A stretch of 64,000 nucleotides of DNA. Origin: Cryptomeria japonica. Taxonomy: Eukaryota > Streptophyta > Pinopsida > Cupressales > Cupressaceae. The translations under genes and the position numbers were made by a program. How positions within the stretch are numbered: the first letter of the stretch is position 1; the number at the start of each line of letters is the position of its first letter. Under the pieces are notes generated by a model. The model did not search any database. It saw nothing but the letters and a program-made list of their open reading frames with translations, and was not told where the DNA came from. The stretch spans positions 435,706,230 to 435,770,229 of the forward strand of contig NC_081407.1 of NCBI RefSeq assembly GCF_030272615.1, read 5' to 3'. Positions 12,901 through 22,760 of the stretch are shown in pieces.

Positions 12901-13005
12901 GGCAAGCTTGCTAATAAACAATTATGGACTCTCTCTATGGAAGAGCACGAGACAATTATAGATGCTTTGCAAAAGAGAGAGGATGCAGATGGTATAACGG
13001 AATGA
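9981..13005 (+). pseudogene. DDE-like transposase gene, two exons, nine nonsense codons
   Basis: The start is ATG 9981 (MGSKQCQKKKKR, a basic N-terminus). Exon 1 runs in one frame to 12498. A 121-bp GT-AG intron (12499-12619) joins IQQ to GHVYVVVAPED, and exon 2 ends with TGA at 13003-13005, giving about 967 residues. A possible helix-turn-helix (LHRRTLSRAAKRRD) is near residue 260. Cys-rich segments (SCCCKTH, CIYGLCNLCG) follow. The catalytic-looking core is VVDFAENY (D554), MIWSDNCTGQFKN (D643) and FFEVGHGKGEHDGAGAYIKR (E682/D684). In-frame stops lie at 10095, 10320, 10488, 10656, 10890, 11571, 12186, 12682 and 12718. Every one can be a single transition, and no frameshift was found. I recall similar SDxxxxQFK...GHGKGxxDGxG blocks in eukaryotic transposases, but cannot assign the family with certainty. 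Confidence 0.75.
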
Positions 13006-13800
13006 ATATCAAGTAAGTTATAATTTAAACCCTTAATCCACCTCCCTTTTAAAAGTCATGATGCATATTATATATAGAATTTTAAATCATGCATCATAAT
13101 TATAAAATCTAATCTAGTAAAATTTTGTTTCAGGTCTACCACAAGTAGAAGGCATCAATGAAAACAAAGTTATTTGTGCATAATTTATGTTTCATTTTGA
13201 ATAATTACAAGTTAAATTTGTGTACCCTTAAGGCAAATCCCTTTGTATTTTAAATTCAATGCATCGTGATTATAAAAATTAATCATATGTATTTATTTTT
13301 TCCAGGTCTCTCAGAGTAGACTTGGCCTCAATGACTACTATTGTTTGTGCATACTTTATGTTGTATTTTGAGAGCTATAAATACTTATTATAATAATTTA
13401 AATAGACTATTTATTTTATTTTATATATGTCTTCTTGATTACATTTTGTGTACAATATACATAAATGAGAGACTATTGGTCAAATTTATGAATGAGATAA
13501 TTATGTTTTAATCAAGTTCTATTCATTATATTTGTTTTGATGCTTTTTAATTTAGAATATGTTATAATTATAAGACATGTTTTGATACTTAGTTCATGAT
13601 GTATGTACCTTTAGTTTATCTAATCAGAAGAACTATTTAAATGAAATTCCAAAAATAAAATTACAAGTCCACATAATCCCTATAAAGTTGTTTAAGCACA
13701 ACTTCCATAAATGAAATTTCAAGTCCACATAATATATAAAGTATGCACAATATATATATGATCTAATGTGCACAAAATATAATTTCAAATAATTTCAAGT

Positions 13801-14196
13801 CCACATAATATCTAATGGGCACAATGCACATAAAGTATGCACATAATATATATGATCTAATCCTATTACGCAACTATCCATATATATAAAGTATGTGTGC
13901 ACGTGTAAACAAATATGTAAAGCCCATAAAATAGTACATATCAGAGCCAAATAAACAGTAAAATTTCAAGTCCACATAATCCATATAATATCTAATCCAT
14001 ATATATATATCTAGATGGTAACATGATGTTCACTCCACATAATATCTAACGTGCACAAAATATATAAAGTATGCACAAAATATATATGATCTAATCCTAT
14101 TATGCAACTATCCATATATATAAAGTATGTGCACGTGTAAACAAATGTGTAAAGTCCATAAAAAAGTACATATCAAAGCCAAATAAACAGTAAAAT
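13801..14196. repeat. Two-copy direct repeat between the two transposon genes
   Basis: Copies at 13801-13964 and 14035-14195, offset about 234 bp. Both read from ccacataatatctaa through aagtatgtg(tg)cacgtgtaaacaaat to aaataaacagtaaaat. The interval 13006-13800 between the convergent genes is AT-rich and otherwise empty apart from two possible tiny exons after caggtct at about 13134 and 13304. Confidence 0.85.
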
Positions 14197-14227
14197 CTAA
14201 GTGCTATCATCAATAACATCCCATGGT

Positions 14228-14575
14228 CTCTTGTCCCCGAGACGTGGTCTAGATCCACCTATCTCATGTTGTACAAGAAAAAAATAATATTAAAAATATT
14301 GCTTGAAATTAACTATTAAAAGAATCATTTATCAAATATAGTAGAATTCATAAATTAAGTTACAAACTTACCATATGCTCATTAGATCCTCTAGCACTAT
14401 CTCTCTTGTCCCTGGGACGTGGTTCAGATCCACCCGTCTCATGTTGTACAATAAAAAAATAATATTAAAATATTACTTGAAATTAACTATTAAAAGAATC
14501 ATTTATCAAATATAGTAGAATTCATAAATTAAGTTACAAACTTACCATATGCTCATCAGATCCTCTAGCAGTATC
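14228..14575 (-). repeat. Tandem duplication of one exon plus intron
   Basis: Two nearly identical units of about 175 bp (14228-14402 and 14403-about 14575). Each contains an intron and a 66-bp exon encoding GGSxPRxxDKR, and the splice sites are preserved in both. It explains exons 6 and 7 of the unknown gene. Confidence 0.85.
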
Positions 14576-16147
14576 TCCTCTAGCAGTATCTTGTGCAGTA
14601 TCAACACCAAATGTAGTGCTAGCTAACTCCTGTACAAGGTCAAATTCAAAGTGTCCAATTAAATCTTAAATTAAGAGTCAAAATAAGATCAAATTAAGTA
14701 TTACATATTAATACCTCAAAGGATTTCGATGTGCGTTCAAATTGGCTCTAATCAAAATTATGAGGATAACCTATCCTAATGGTAGCGTCCACCTGCATAC
14801 ATGCATTTAATGAAATCATATTTAGTGAACATATATATGTGTACTAAATAATTCCAAGCTAAGTTACAATGTTGTAAGAGTTCATATTTAATTTAAGAAT
14901 TATAAGATACATACCATAGATGGTGTCATAGTAGTCAGACCCTCTTCTCGATATGATGTAGAGGGTCTCTCATGACTTGAATCCTGGAGAAAGAAGCATT
15001 CAATGTATCAAAATGAAAATTTATATAGTATACGATGATAACATATTAACTTAAAAAGATAGTACAATGTCTAGATACAAATTTATACTATACCCCATAA
15101 GGTGTGTCGAGTTGTGTTCCAGTAGATGCAATATTAACTCTAATATTAGGTGTAGTCCTTATCTACATAAACAAAATTTATTTAATGAAGTATTAGATTG
15201 TATAAAAAAAAGAGATGCACTTAGTTTATACCTATATTTAATGAAGTATTAAAAGATTGACATGTACATGTATATATATCTATACCTGGTCAAGATGAAC
15301 ATCCGAGCAAAGAAAATCCATATAAGATGTCATCATACTATCATCTGCTGCATCATGCTCAGCTAGAACTGAAGTAGATCCTGCAGCAGCAGTAGGACCT
15401 ACACATGTCTCATGACAACTCGAACACATATGTGGCATCCATCGAGGAGCAGATTCCATGTGAGCAGCTTGCTCACTCAGGTTACCTGTGAGGGAAGTCA
15501 AAGCATCTAATGTCAAAATGAATGATGTATTTTGGACATCTGCAGGAATCGATGGAGCAACAAGTGGAACTATGGGTGGATCTGGTAGGGGATTATTACT
15601 CAGTACCCCTAATCTATGCTGTGGCATTCCACAACCAACACCCTGGAATGACTTAATGTCAAAATAATTTGGTTTTTGGTTCATTACAAACTCACAGTAT
15701 AATTTCTTCAAAAAATAAAAAGGGACCTCATAATTACGATGTGGTGGATAATCAAAAACCATCCACCATCTATCCCAAAAGTATCTAGCCATTTTTGGAT
15801 GCACACACCACCTAATTGAAATTCTTTTCTGGTTAGGTTGCATTGGTTCTCTTGTTTTTGGGTTAGTAAAATATGGACATAAATGAGCTTTGGTTATTTT
15901 CAAATCAGTGATTTGCCTATAAGTTAAACCATCGGCATAAAAATCACACAACTCTTGTCATCGTCTATGAAATTGATCTAATTGAGAATCAACAGATCTA
16001 ACTGACTCAACAACAGTTTGCATTGATTTTGCAAACTCTACAAGATGGGGTGGCGTGATTGGCTCATTTTGGATAGCAGCAATGTTTTGTTCAATCACTT
16101 GTAGGTTTTCATTAATTCGTTCTCTTAAACAAATTTCATCCAATCTA

Positions 16148-16210
16148 GGGGGTGGAGGTGGAGGTGGAGGTGGTGGTGGTGGTGGAGGTGGAGGAGGAGG
16201 AGGAGGGGGT
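16148..16210 (-). repeat. Polyproline-coding GGW/GGT repeat
   Basis: A G-rich triplet repeat on the plus strand encodes the proline run of the minus-strand gene. Its length is probably unstable. Confidence 0.85.
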
Positions 16211-16281
16211 TGTGGTGGGGGATTTTCACCTAATAGTTCATCTATGTCAAAGACATCCATGATAACAAAGAGCTCCTGCAT

Positions 16282-17699
16282 ATATAAAGATATACATGAA
16301 TTATATACAACTCTATGTCAAAGAAGAATCTATTTTACTAAATTAAAAAAAACATTTATAAATAGTAACATTTCTATGTTGTTGAATGAGATACACATGA
16401 AATATATAATATAATATTGAACTTAAAAAAATATACATGTACATACTATTGAATCTTTAAATATAAAATTTGTGCACAAAACTTAATAAAAACTTTCAAT
16501 GAAACATCATAAATCTATTATATATTCAATTTAATAAATTCATTTCTTGTAAAATGCATCAACTATTAAAATCAATATAAAATATTTCATACATAAGATC
16601 AATAAAGAAGTGAGAAATAAGATGATCCTCCTTCTAGTGTAAGAATATATAAGGATTGATGATAAGTGCTTAAAATAAGATATTAAAATGTAAGATCATT
16701 ACGCTCTATAAACCAAGATATGATCATAAGATCATCATGTGAGGCACAATCATATGATATTAAGATGCAAAATGCATGATCAAATAGTGATAATCTATTA
16801 TATTCTCTATAATAATAGGCCAATGTATGAACATAAGATAATACTTTAAGAAGATAGATTAACCAATATACAAACATAAGATAATGCTTTAATAAGATAA
16901 AAAAAACACTATATGAACATACATGTGAAGCAAATAGTCTTGAAGATCATAAACTAGAACAAAGATTAAAGTATAAGACATCAATCATTATGGGAAATTA
17001 GTAGTTACTAATAAAGATTAGATTTAATGTAAAAATAGGAGATAAAACACATGAAGTAATAGAATATGAAGTAAACATAAAATATTAAATCATGTGATAT
17101 CTAGTGGTTTCTCTTTTATGTTATGTGTCACCTCAATGTGTACATTCACTTTGTTGGTGCATCATTATTTTCTTGCATTTACCTAACTATTGTATTGCAT
17201 ATTTGCACCTAGAGGATAGGATAAGATTACTTGGGTAGATATCTACCTAGGTAGGCATCACATGTTCAACTCATACTCCCTACTTTGGTAGAGATGTGGA
17301 TATATGTTACTCATCTTCTCAATTTTTTTGTAACAGTTCTCTGTAAATAGGATTTTATATATTAGAATTTTCCTAAAACATGTCTCAAAATGATTAAAAC
17401 ACTTGAATCAAGGTCAAAAACTAGGAATGTGAGATGCATGATATGGATGATGACAAGGATGGTTGAGAATAAAGATAATTTGAATGGATTATGGTATACT
17501 CCAAGTGTAGGGTACTTTTAAAAAAAATTATACATGATGCCAAGGTACTTGTCCAAGGTGTCATAAGAATGGTTTTCACCCATGAATAAAAAAATTATGT
17601 TTACTTTTCTCTCTTTTTAAATTTTTATGGAAAACCAAATCCTTTAGGTGTGGATATGTTAAATGATACACGGGATATTTATAAGTTTTTAAAAATCTA
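16282..17699. other. AT-rich transposon interior, no gene
   Basis: This is upstream of the minus-strand gene and probably holds its promoter and 5' UTR. No domain or open frame of note was seen. Confidence 0.5.
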
Positions 17700-18562
17700 A
17701 TAATAGGACCAACTATGGACCTATTATGCAATGTCATGGCATAATAGGTCCATAATTGGTCCTATCATACTAAGTAAACATGTCGAATTAGCATAGTTTC
17801 AGTGTTGGAGATGAATTAGATGATGAAGTTGGCAATTTTCGAGAAAATCATGTCATGTTGTGGCTTAGTAGGTCCTATTATGGCATAATAGGTGGACTAT
17901 TATGCAATGTCATGGCATAATAGTACCTATTATACCATGATGGCATAATAGGACCTATTATGCCATCATGGCATAATATTATGCCATGACATGACATAAT
18001 AGGACCAACTATGGATCCATTATGCAATGTCATGGCATAATAGGACATATTATGCCATCATGGCATAATAGGTCCATAATTGGTCCTATCATACTAAGTA
18101 AACATGTCAAATTAGCATAGTTTCAGTGTTGGAGATGAATTATATGATGAAGTTGGCAATTTTTGAGAAAATCATGTCATGTTGTGGCTTAATAGGTCCT
18201 ATTATGGACCTGTTATGCCATGATGGTATAATAGGTGGACTATTATGCAATGTCATGGCATAATAGGACCTATTATTCCATGATGGCATAATAGGTCCTA
18301 TTATTCCATGACATGGTATAATAGGTCCTATTATGCCATGACATGGTATAATAGGTCCTATTATGCCATGACATGGTATAATAGGACCAACTATGAACCC
18401 ATTATGCAATGTCATGGCATCATAGGACATATTATGCCATCATGGCATAATGTGTCCTATTATGACATGACATGACATAATGTGTCCATAATTGATCCTT
18501 TTATACCATCACATGACATAATAGGACCATAATAGGACCTTTATGCCATGACATGGCATAAA
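17700..18562. repeat. Palindromic array built on GGCATAATAGG / CCTATTATGCC
   Basis: Dozens of direct and inverted copies of GGCATAATAGGWCC and CATGACATGGCATAAT are found here, so most of the region can fold on itself. Superimposed is a direct duplication of about 320 bp: 17750-17882 and 18070-18200 share the unique stretch actaagtaaacatgt, gtttcagtgttggagatgaa and atgatgaagttggcaat. It lies inside the right half of the transposon and may be a transposase-binding or structural subterminal array. Confidence 0.9.
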
Positions 18563-18683
18563 CCTAAGCCTAAACTTTGATATCTAAAATTTGAAGAGTA
18601 ATGTTAATTACTTTTAAGGTTATACTAATTTAGTGGTAACTTTTGTATTGCCTAATGAGGATTAAGAACAATTTAGGTACATA

Positions 18684-18912
18684 TGTTCGGTTTTATTTCG
18701 ATTTCCTTTTCGAACGTTTTTGTTTTTGTTTCCATTTCATTTTCATTTTTGTTTTGTTTCGATTTCATTTTCGTTTTTGTCTTTGTTTCGATTTCGTTTT
18801 CATTTTTGTTTTGTTTCGATTTCGTTTTCAATTTTGTTTTTGTTTCAATTTCGTTTTCGTTTTTGTTTTTGTTTCGATTTTGTTTTCATTTTTGTTTCGA
18901 TTTCATTTTCGT
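18684..18912. repeat. TTTCGTTTTYGTTTTTG pyrimidine-strand tandem array
   Basis: A degenerate array of TTTCGATTTCRTTTTC and GTTTTTG words with a strong purine/pyrimidine strand bias. The open frames across it encode only Phe-rich nonsense and are not genes. Confidence 0.9.
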
Positions 18913-19314
18913 TATGATGTTTCTAAGATATCTAATTTGATATTTTGTTTTGTTAATTATCTAGGTTTGGTTTTGATTTCTAAATTTGTTGATTAGGGTT
19001 TAGGGTTAATTGTTGAAGAATATTTTAGATCAAAATCAAGAATTTACAAATATAAAAAATAATTTATTTATAGGTTACTTTAAAAAAACACTAAAATAAT
19101 ACAAAAAAAACTAAATAATACACAAAAAACAAGAAAAATATACAAGAAAATTCTAAAATGTGAAAATAGATGATTGAATGTGTACCTGGGATAGTGGTGG
19201 AGGCTTGAAATGGAAACCACAGCACGGGGGCCTGTTTTTGATCTCCTCTTGTCAATTCACTGTCACGGTGAAAATGAAAAATTTGCCCAAAAAAATAGTA
19301 AAAATACAATTTAA

Positions 19315-19505
19315 AAAAGGGGGGCCATTTTTTCAAAACGGGCCCCCGTTATCTAAAAACGGGGCCCCTTTATTTAAAAACGACCCCCGCTTTTTTTAGA
19401 AACGGGGGCCCGTTTTATTTAGCTTCGGCCCCCCATCACCTTTCGGCTCAGGAGCCCGGACCATTAACGGGCCCCCATTTTTTTAGAACGGGCCCCCGTT
19501 TTATT
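19315..19505. repeat. Right GC-rich subterminal array of CGGGGGCCCG palindromes
   Basis: Six or more copies of (AA)CGGGGGCCCGTT or its variants (AACGGGCCCCCGTT, ACGGGGCCCC) separated by A/T runs. TAACGGGCCCCCATTT at about 19466 matches the left end at about 9790. These are probably recognition sites shared by both ends of the transposon. Confidence 0.8.
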
Positions 19506-19509
19506 TTGA

Positions 19510-19571
19510 GGAGCACGTTTTCCAACGTGTAGAGTTCCACGAATTTGTGACTCGTTAGCTTGCACATACCC
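19510..19571 (-). repeat. Right terminal inverted repeat with hairpins
   Basis: The terminal bases (reverse complement GGGTATGTGCAAG, 5 bases, GAGTC) match the left end. Inside it lies a CACGTT-4 nt-AACGTG hairpin (19514-19529) and a near-palindrome CACGAATTTGTG. Confidence 0.85.
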
Positions 19572-19575
19572 TAAA

Positions 19576-20664
19576 TCATTCTAAATTAATTAAATGTTTA
19601 TTTAATTAATTAATCATTCCAAGTAAATCATTTTAATCAATTATCCTATTTATTTAATTAAATATCCTAGCATATTTAATTAATAAATCAATTTTCTATT
19701 AAATCATTAAAAAATGAATTAATTTGAAAAAAAAAAAGAATTAATTTACAAAAAGGAATTAAATTGAGAAAAGAAATCAACTTGAGATATTTCTTTTTCT
19801 AAATTTGAGATAACTTGAGAAATCTCAGAAAAACAAGAAAAGCAATTAAATTGAATAAATCATTTTCTCAAAAATTAAAACTCAAAGAAAATCTTGAGGA
19901 AAGAAGTTTAATTGCATTGAAAAGGCTTTTCCTCAAAAAAATCTTGAGCAAATAAGAGGAATGTGCATGGAATCAACTAATTTTATCTCAAATGCATGGA
20001 ATCAACTAATTTTTATCTCAAGTGCATGACTCCAATTGATTTTATCTCCAATGCAAACTTAGACTTCTAATCCAAATGCATTAAATCAAGCTTAACTGTA
20101 ATTTATATCAAGATTAACTCAATCTTATCTCCTCTGAAACTGAATCAAAGCACCCAATCATTTCAATTCACCTGCATTGTGATTTTTCTTGAGGAATCTC
20201 AACCGCTCATCATTAATCAATCTTGACCGTTGGTCTCTCTTTCATGGATTCTCTATAAATTCAGTCTTTCATCTCTCATTCAAGACACCCTGGAGATTTA
20301 TTGTTATTATGTTGTTTTTGATGTAAAGTCATTAAGAATATTGTGCTTTGAGATTATTGCATCTTAGATTTTTGCATATTTAGTTTAATCATTCATAGCT
20401 TAATCTTGCATATCTAGCTTAATCTTGCATGAGCATTTAGCTTAATTTTGTGATCATATAGATTAAATCCTTCATCTTGGTGTAGTCTAGTCACTGGTAT
20501 TGCTTAGATAAATATGAGAGCAAGTCTATACTCGCACCTTTTAGAAGGCAATAGATCGATCTGTTATGGTTTTTATATTCATGATTATATCTGTCTAACC
20601 ATGCATGCAATGATTTATTGAAGTGTTTGTACCTTACAGCTTACAAATTACCATTTTTCACACA
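19576..20664 (+). repeat. 5' LTR, second part
   Basis: This matches the 3' LTR from about 28200 to 29258 (shared tcattctaaattaattaaat at the start, ttgaagtgtttgt near the end) and finishes ...tttttcacaca. A promoter-like ctctataaattcag occurs in both LTRs (about 20250 and 28828), a plausible TATA box. Confidence 0.93.
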
Positions 20665-20685
20665 TTTTTGGCACCCACAGTGGAG
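20665..20685 (+). promoter_or_regulatory. Putative primer-binding site
   Basis: TTTTTGGCACCCACAGTGGAG directly follows the 5' LTR end. TGGCRCCCAC-type sites are typical of plant Ty3-related elements. The priming tRNA was not assigned. Confidence 0.7.
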
Positions 20686-22760
20686 TTCAAGAATTCAAAT
20701 TTTCAGCCTTGCAATCATTTCTTCTTATTTTCTAGATTGCATCCGTACAATCTCTGCAAACTATTGTACGAGTTTATGAAACACACAGTACAAGTTATGC
20801 ATTTTGTTGTCTGGTTCATTAGGAGTACTCGTAAGATATTATGTTTCTATCATTTCATTCTTGAGTTTTGTTGTCTAGTTCATTGATAATAATCGTATGG
20901 CTCTATGAGAAAACTCGTATGAATTAATGTTTTCTCGTATGGCTCTGTAAGGTTACTCGTACGATTTTCTATTTTCTCATATTAAAGGTAGAGTGATTTT
21001 TAGGGATTTTCTAATTAAATTTGATGATACTAATGCTAACCCTAATATGTTTTCTGTCTTCCTGAAAGATATATTTTTTTTTTCACAACCTAACTAGGTT
21101 TTTGTAGATCGCTTGTCAAAGAATCCATTTCTCAAAAACAATATGACTACTGATTCGTTGTTTTTGTAGGTTGCCTAAAGAGAATCAATTCAACATTGTG
21201 TATTCTTTAATTCATTTGTAGGCACTTAAATTGAAATATGGTTAATGAACAAGTCTATTTTTCGTGTTTGAGAAGAGTCTAAAAGGTAGGAGAGTATGAT
21301 CTTGTCTGCACAGACAATAAAAAATCCAGACCCTTGAAGATTTTCTAGTTTGAGATTTATGCACCTTTTAGAGGGCCTGTCACAGTGGGAAAAATTAATC
21401 ACCCTGTGAGAACGACCCAAGTGAGTACAGCTAGACCCAAGCATTCTAACTCACTATAATAAATAGGCCTTTCGAGATTAAAGTCTCGAAGGATGAGGTT
21501 ATTTGAGTTTTCTCTTTGAGATCTCTCATATCAGGCATTTTGTAGTGCCTCGTGGTCTCAATTAGGCTTGTGTGACTACATCTTGTTTCGGTACCTTGTC
21601 AGGTTATAGGCCTCAATCGTGCTTACATGACTTCAAGGGTTAATTTCAAACAGAAATCCTTACTAAGAACTCTAAGATAGAAGCTACCTGGTTCACCTCC
21701 GAAAGGGGGATAATCTTTGTGCAAGAGAGATAGTAACTCTCCCAAGATACTTGCCATATCGTACCCACATTAGCATTTGGAGTCGGCTAATACGACATTG
21801 AGAATCTATTGTGTGAGACTCCGTGGTCGTATTTTGATTAGCTATTGGGTGTGTACCTGAGTCTGCAAGAAAAGTTTTTCTCTCTTAGCCAACCACCTTA
21901 GAATTAGCGTGATGTTCTTGAAGTCACTTTACATCTTGTGTGTTCATTGTGTCTTTGTCCTAGAAACAAAAACTGAAACCCCGAAACTGTAAAACAATCA
22001 CAACATAAAAAATTCAATGGTCAAAACTATCTGGTCCTGTGTCATACGAGTCTTCTGTTTTGTCATACCGCCCTCTGAGAATTGTCATTTGATAACTAGT
22101 AAATTGTCATACAAGTCTTAACGCCTAGGGTATATATTTGTCAGATTATCATTCTAGTCTCTCCAAATTATCGTCTAGCCATAAGTAAACTGTCGTTCAA
22201 GTACAGATAGAAACTCGTATGAGATTCCCATTCTATCATCTGGAAGTAATTAAATTGTCATCTGAGTCATAGTATTATGTCGTATGAGCCTTTGATTTTG
22301 CCAATCTAGAAGCCTGTCTTTTTGCATGTTTTTTTAGATCTATCATACTTGCCTAATCAGTCTACAGTAAGCGTATATCTGGTCTTTTTCATCCCAAGCA
22401 TAAACAATCTTGATAGTGTACCCATGTCGTTGTGTTACATGATTTTCTCGAGTATATCTCAACTAGTTCAATCAATCCTATATCAATTTGATCAACCTAA
22501 TATGCTTAGATCACGTCTTATACAGGATAGATTGTTCCTAAAACCAGACTTGGTCTCAATCACTTTCCTCAATGATTACCTCAATGAACAACTAGATCTG
22601 ATTTGATCTTGACATTTGTATCACTTATAGCTCTCAGTCACATTAATTGTAAATGCCTGTTCGAACTAGAAATTCTCATAAGAAAGCTGACAAAAGTAAG
22701 GATAGTCTTTTTCATTACAAACTAATCCATTCTTGCAAATTAAAACTGTCATAAATCTCC
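20686..22760 (+). other. Long untranslated leader of the gag-only element
   Basis: No coding frame was seen across about 2 kb. The short word ACTCGTATG/CATACGAGT and variants recur about ten times (for example near 20771, 20827, 20889, 20915, 20935, 20957, 22044, 22110, 22207 and 22281), which is more than expected by chance. Confidence 0.6.

Larger units (their letters stand above)
14197..16281 (-). pseudogene. Unknown seven-exon gene of the DNA transposon
   Basis: Exons by clean GT-AG boundaries on the minus strand: 16281-15286, 15162-15094, 14983-14915, 14792-14715, 14629-14546, 14437-14372 and 14262-14197. Every exon is a multiple of three and every intron is phase 0, ending in TAG, for a product of 475 residues. 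The start MQELFVIMDVFDIDELLGE is acidic and is followed by a run of about 25 prolines, a charged helix, and a conserved-looking core (CDFYADGLTYRQITDL, RWCVHPKMARYFWDRWW, YEVPFYFLKKLYCEFV). The C-terminus is low-complexity, with repeated RGS(D/N)EHM and GGSxPRxxDKR segments. Two stops interrupt it (TGA at 15958-15960, TAG at 14748-14750). It is convergent with the transposase. A second, related relic lies at about 39.3 kb. The function is unknown; an accessory DNA-binding or transposition factor is only a guess. Confidence 0.7.
8891..19571 (+). mobile_element. 10.7-kb DNA transposon, Sola-like or unassigned superfamily
   Basis: The boundaries come from comparing the interrupted 5' LTR with the intact 3' LTR of the host element. 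The insertion is flanked by TAAA (8887-8890 and 19572-19575), where the empty site (28189-28200) has a single TAAA. The left end reads GGGTCAGTGCAAG and, 5 bases on, GAGTC. The reverse complement of the right end reads GGGTATGTGCAAG and, 5 bases on, GAGTC, an imperfect terminal inverted repeat. It contains a DDE-like transposase gene (+), a seven-exon unknown gene (-), and several subterminal palindromic or GC-rich arrays. A 4-bp TSD together with the transposase motifs suggests the Sola group, but that is inference. The ends rule out CACTA, hAT and Mutator. The transposase is dead through nonsense codons. Confidence 0.9.

Noticed and set aside
16055-16414. Plus-strand frame with a long glycine run
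   Set aside because: It is the antisense shadow of the polyproline tract of the minus-strand gene, which has clean splice sites.
18140-18430. Minus-strand frame with repeated GIIGPIIPCH
   Set aside because: It is a translation artefact of the palindromic array.
17700-18562. CRISPR-like array
   Set aside because: Repeats lack uniform spacers and the window is clearly plant nuclear DNA.
18643-18996. Phe-rich overlapping frames
   Set aside because: They come from the TTTCGTTTTC-type tandem array and are open in all three frames.
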